Shown here in pieces: positions 61,515 through 64,000 of a stretch of 64,000 bases of DNA (positions within the stretch are counted from its first letter, which is position 1; every line of letters begins with the position of its first letter). The notes under the pieces are model-generated. The model saw nothing but the letters and a program-made list of their open reading frames with translations. It was not told the DNA's origin and ran no database searches. The position numbers were made by a program, and so were the translations under genes. The DNA is taken from the NCBI GenBank assembly GCA_902800055.1, contig CADCCW010000016.1, forward strand, positions 30,486 to 94,485, in the 5' to 3' direction. Source of the DNA: an uncultured bacterium. Lineage in GTDB: Bacteria > Verrucomicrobiota > Kiritimatiellia > RFP12 > UBA1067.

Positions 61515-63407
61515 ATGGAGTATCTGGTCCAGTTCTTCGCCTGGCTGATGGAATGGTGCCATTCCTGGTGTCCGAACTACTGGGCGGACATCGTGATCTT
61601 CACCTTCCTCACCAAGATCCTCCAGTTCCCGGTTTCGCTGTGGTGCCAGGTGAACAGCCTGAAGATGGTGTCGCTGATGCCGGTCTCCAACCGGATAAAG
61701 ATGGAGCACTACGGCGACGGCGACGCCATCGGCGAGGAGACGGCGGCGCTTTTCAAGCGGGAGAAGTACCACCCGATGCTTTCGCTCGTGCCGCTGGCGA
61801 TCCAGATCGTCATCCTGATGGCGTTCGTCAAGGTGATCTACGGCATTGGCGACAGGCTCACGGTGCCCGGAGCCGCCAAGCCGCTGATCGCCTGCGTGCC
61901 CTGGACGGACGGCGGGCTTGCCTGGCTAATGCCGCTCTTCGCCGGGGCGGCGGCGTGGCTGCTGGGCTACACCCAGAACATATTCAACCCCCTGCAGCAC
62001 GAGCAGACCAGAACCCAGCAGATGGTCACCAACGGCATATCCATCTGCATCTCCCTGTTCCTCGGCTGCTTCGTCGCGGCCGGCGTGGGGCTGTACTGGG
62101 CTACCAGCAACCTGTTCTCGATCCTGGTGCAGCTCTGCGAAAACCTCGTCATCCCCCCGAAAAAGCACGTGGACTACCATGCCCTCCGGCGTTCGCAGGC
62201 CGAGCTGAGGAAATTCGAGGAGGGGCTTAAGAAGCGGTCCGTGGCGTCGCCGGAGGACCGGAAGCGCGAGAAGGCGGACTACAAGCGCTTTTTCAACGTG
62301 GTCAACAAGCATCTCGTGTTCTATGCCGAGGGCGGCGGATACTACCGGTATTTCCGGAGCGTGATCGAGTGGCTGCTGGCTCACTCGAACGTGACCATAC
62401 ACTACGTGACCAACGATCCCCGGGACGCCGTCTTCGACATGGCGGCCGCGAATCCGCACATCCGCGCCTACTACATCGGGCAGATGAAGATCATCCCGCT
62501 CATGATGCGGATGGACGCCGACATGGTGGTGATGACGACGCCGGACCTGAACACCTACCAGATAAAGCGCTCGTACGTCCGCAAGGACATCGAGTACGTC
62601 TACCTCGACCACGGCCCGACGAGCGTCCACATGTGCTACCGCAAGGGCGCCTTCGACCATTTCGACACCATCATGGCGAACGGGCCTTTCCAGGTCGCCG
62701 AGCACCGCGCCACCGAGAAGCTCTACGGGCTCAAGGCGAAGAAGATGGTGGAGTCCGGCTATCCGATGCTGGACACGCTGCTGGCCGAGCCGGCGGCGGA
62801 GCGGGCGTCCGGCGGCCGGCGCATTATGATCGCGCCGTCGTACCAGAAGGACTGCATACCGGATTCGTGCCTGCACGAGCTTGTCGACGCGGTGACCGCG
62901 GCCAATCCCGGCTGCACGGTGGTGTTCCGTCCGCATCCGCAGTACGTGCGCCGCTTCCCCGCGAAGATGCAGGCGATAGTGGAGCGGTATGCGGGACGGC
63001 AGGACGTCGTCATGGAGACGGACTTCTCGAAGCCGTCGACGATGGATCAGTCGGACGTGCTCATAACCGACTGGTCGGGCATCGCCTACGAGTACGCCTT
63101 CAGGACGAAGCGCCCCGTCGTCTTCGTCGACACGCCGATGAAGGTGATCAATCCCGACTGGGAGCGGCTGGGGATCGTGCCGACGGACATCTCCTTCCGC
63201 AACGAAGTCGGCGTGTCGGTGCCGCTTGCCGACATCCCCGCCGCCGGCAGGGCCGTCGCGGACATGCTCGCGCACCCGGACCGGTTCGCCGCCAGGATCG
63301 AAAACCTGCTTCGGACGCAGTTCTTCAATCCCGGCCACGCAGGCGAGGTGGCGGGCAGATACATTCTCGAATCATTGATCAACCGCAGGAAAGGAACAAG
63401 GAAATGA
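61515..63407 (+). CDS. YidC/Oxa1-like membrane domain fused to a CDP-glycerol glycerophosphotransferase (TagF-like) domain
   Basis: 630 residues. Residues about 1-220 look like a YidC/Oxa1-type membrane core: FTFLTKILQFPVSLWCQVNS, then a hairpin region with LFKREKYHPMLSLVPLAIQI and, late, GLYWATSNLFSILVQL. At the place of the conserved Arg of insertases a Lys is found (FLTKILQFP). Residues about 265-630 are a TagB/TagF-like transferase with IMIAPSYQKD, the motif VVFRPHPQYVRRFP, and DVLITDWSGIAYEYAF. It is coupled to the PEP mutase gene (2-base gap) and probably transfers a CMP- or CDP-activated group to a membrane acceptor. Confidence 0.83.
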   Translation: MEYLVQFFAWLMEWCHSWCPNYWADIVIFTFLTKILQFPVSLWCQVNSLKMVSLMPVSNRIKMEHYGDGDAIGEETAALFKREKYHPMLSLVPLAIQIVILMAFVKVIYGIGDRLTVPGAAKPLIACVPWTDGGLAWLMPLFAGAAAWLLGYTQNIFNPLQHEQTRTQQMVTNGISICISLFLGCFVAAGVGLYWATSNLFSILVQLCENLVIPPKKHVDYHALRRSQAELRKFEEGLKKRSVASPEDRKREKADYKRFFNVVNKHLVFYAEGGGYYRYFRSVIEWLLAHSNVTIHYVTNDPRDAVFDMAAANPHIRAYYIGQMKIIPLMMRMDADMVVMTTPDLNTYQIKRSYVRKDIEYVYLDHGPTSVHMCYRKGAFDHFDTIMANGPFQVAEHRATEKLYGLKAKKMVESGYPMLDTLLAEPAAERASGGRRIMIAPSYQKDCIPDSCLHELVDAVTAANPGCTVVFRPHPQYVRRFPAKMQAIVERYAGRQDVVMETDFSKPSTMDQSDVLITDWSGIAYEYAFRTKRPVVFVDTPMKVINPDWERLGIVPTDISFRNEVGVSVPLADIPAAGRAVADMLAHPDRFAARIENLLRTQFFNPGHAGEVAGRYILESLINRRKGTRK

Positions 63408-63595
63408 TGTTCGCGTACATCGATCCCTCCGTCATGTCCTACACCGTGCAGGCGGTCGCCGGAGTGGCGATCGCGCTCGGCGTTGTGTTCGGCATCGTCT
63501 GGCGCCGGATCAAGAAGGGGACCAACAAGGTGCTTCGCCGCGACGAAAACGCCGGCAAGGAAGTCGAGGAAGAGATAAAGATGACGAACACCTGA
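63404..63595 (+). CDS. Small single-pass membrane protein
   Basis: 63 residues: AYIDPSVMSYTVQAVAGVAI begins one membrane helix, followed by WRRIKKGTNKVL and an acidic tail (NAGKEVEEEIKM). The start overlaps the stop of the fusion gene (ATGA). I recall comparable small proteins in surface-glycan loci but no function; it may be an accessory subunit of the neighbouring transferase. Confidence 0.75.
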   Translation: MMFAYIDPSVMSYTVQAVAGVAIALGVVFGIVWRRIKKGTNKVLRRDENAGKEVEEEIKMTNT

Positions 63596-63602
63596 GGCAG
63601 CC

Positions 63603-64000
63603 ATGACCATCAAGCCCCTTATCCCCTCTGTCGCCGTCGCGGCAGCCGTCGCGGCGGTCGTGACGGTCATCCTGCCGCTGCAGTCCTTTCTCGGCAACGA
63701 GTCGTTGTATCCGTTCGGCATCGGCCGGCTCTCCGTCGAGCTCGGAGTGGCCTTCGCGGCGGCGACGGCGGTTTTCGCCGCGCTTTTCGCGGTCGTCGGC
63801 CGTCACGGACGCGGCGTGGCGCAGTGGCTCGCCGTCGCGGCGGCCGCCTGCGCGTACCTGGAGGCCGGCCCGCTGTCGGCCGGGCTGCCGGAGATCAACG
63901 GCGCGTTCGCGCCGGAGCTGGCCGTCGCGTCGCGCGGCGTCTGGGACTGCTGCGCCTGGGCGGTGCTCCTGGCCGGCGGGCTGGCGGCGGCGCGGTGGCT
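63603..64000 (+). CDS. N-terminal part of a polytopic membrane protein, truncated by window end
   Basis: 132 visible residues, all membrane-domain-like: helices at about 8-28, 48-66, 75-90 and 110-130, with LPLQSFLGNESLYPFG between the first two. The arrangement is like the N-terminal membrane part of sulfatase-fold phosphotransferases, in which the catalytic domain comes later, but that domain is outside the window. It starts 7 bases after the small membrane protein gene and so belongs to the phosphonate operon. Confidence 0.6.
   Translation, partial: MTIKPLIPSVAVAAAVAAVVTVILPLQSFLGNESLYPFGIGRLSVELGVAFAAATAVFAALFAVVGRHGRGVAQWLAVAAAACAYLEAGPLSAGLPEINGAFAPELAVASRGVWDCCAWAVLLAGGLAAARW

Overview
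The window is a high-GC stretch of a Gram-negative bacterial chromosome. LpxD, BamA and Skp/OmpH point to an LPS-type outer membrane. Large BspA-type leucine-rich-repeat and beta-helix exoproteins, GH92, GH39 and heparinase-like enzymes, and a ferredoxin-dependent 2-oxoacid oxidoreductase suggest an anaerobic polysaccharide degrader. I infer the Verrucomicrobiota/Kiritimatiellota (gut-type) sphere. No rRNA or tRNA marker is present, so this is style-based and not proven.

Layout. 1-8219: tail of an A-type flavoprotein, an OFA-type MFS carrier, then a tightly overlapping transport and partner-switching module (MATE exporter with a C-terminal kinase-like ATPase domain, solute-binding lipoprotein, SpoIIE phosphatase fused to an RsbW-like kinase domain, STAS protein, and a purine permease with an extra N-terminal domain). 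8220-15340: an accessory zone of secreted proteins. Three of them share a leader and signal peptide; two of those have the same frameshift at an identical 99-bp 3' block. A phosphodiesterase, a PIG-L deacetylase, heptamer repeat arrays and gene relics lie between them. 15441-24429: an S10/spc-type ribosomal protein operon from rpsJ to rplO with its own promoter, a long structured leader and a terminator. It lacks rpmC, rpmD and secY, and L6 and L18 share one uninterrupted reading frame. 24449-28490: bamA, skp and lpxD. 28494-43651: an orphan response regulator, a GH92 mannosidase, a sodium/solute symporter, a four-subunit 2-oxoacid:ferredoxin oxidoreductase, a conserved unknown protein, pheT, an aminotransferase, ispE and a basic amino-acid decarboxylase. 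43652-49185: an AT-richer accessory island with a REP-like palindrome, a gene relic, two small proteins and a 1272-residue LRR exoprotein. 49186-57168: a divergent esterase/GH39 pair, then thiE, a polyprenol-phosphate sugar transferase, tadA, gmk, a Gfo/Idh/MocA oxidoreductase and a heparinase-like enzyme. 57219-64000: a phosphonate operon (phosphonopyruvate decarboxylase, cytidylyltransferase, AEP transaminase, PEP mutase) leading into a YidC-like/TagF-like fusion protein, a small membrane protein and a truncated membrane protein. It probably decorates a lipid or surface glycan with 2-aminoethylphosphonate.

Promoters are unusually legible. Isolated genes carry an extended -10 (TGNTATAAT), and several have a TTGCGC-like -35 exactly 18 bases upstream. 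Three genes begin exactly 7 bases after the -10 hexamer, which predicts leaderless mRNAs.
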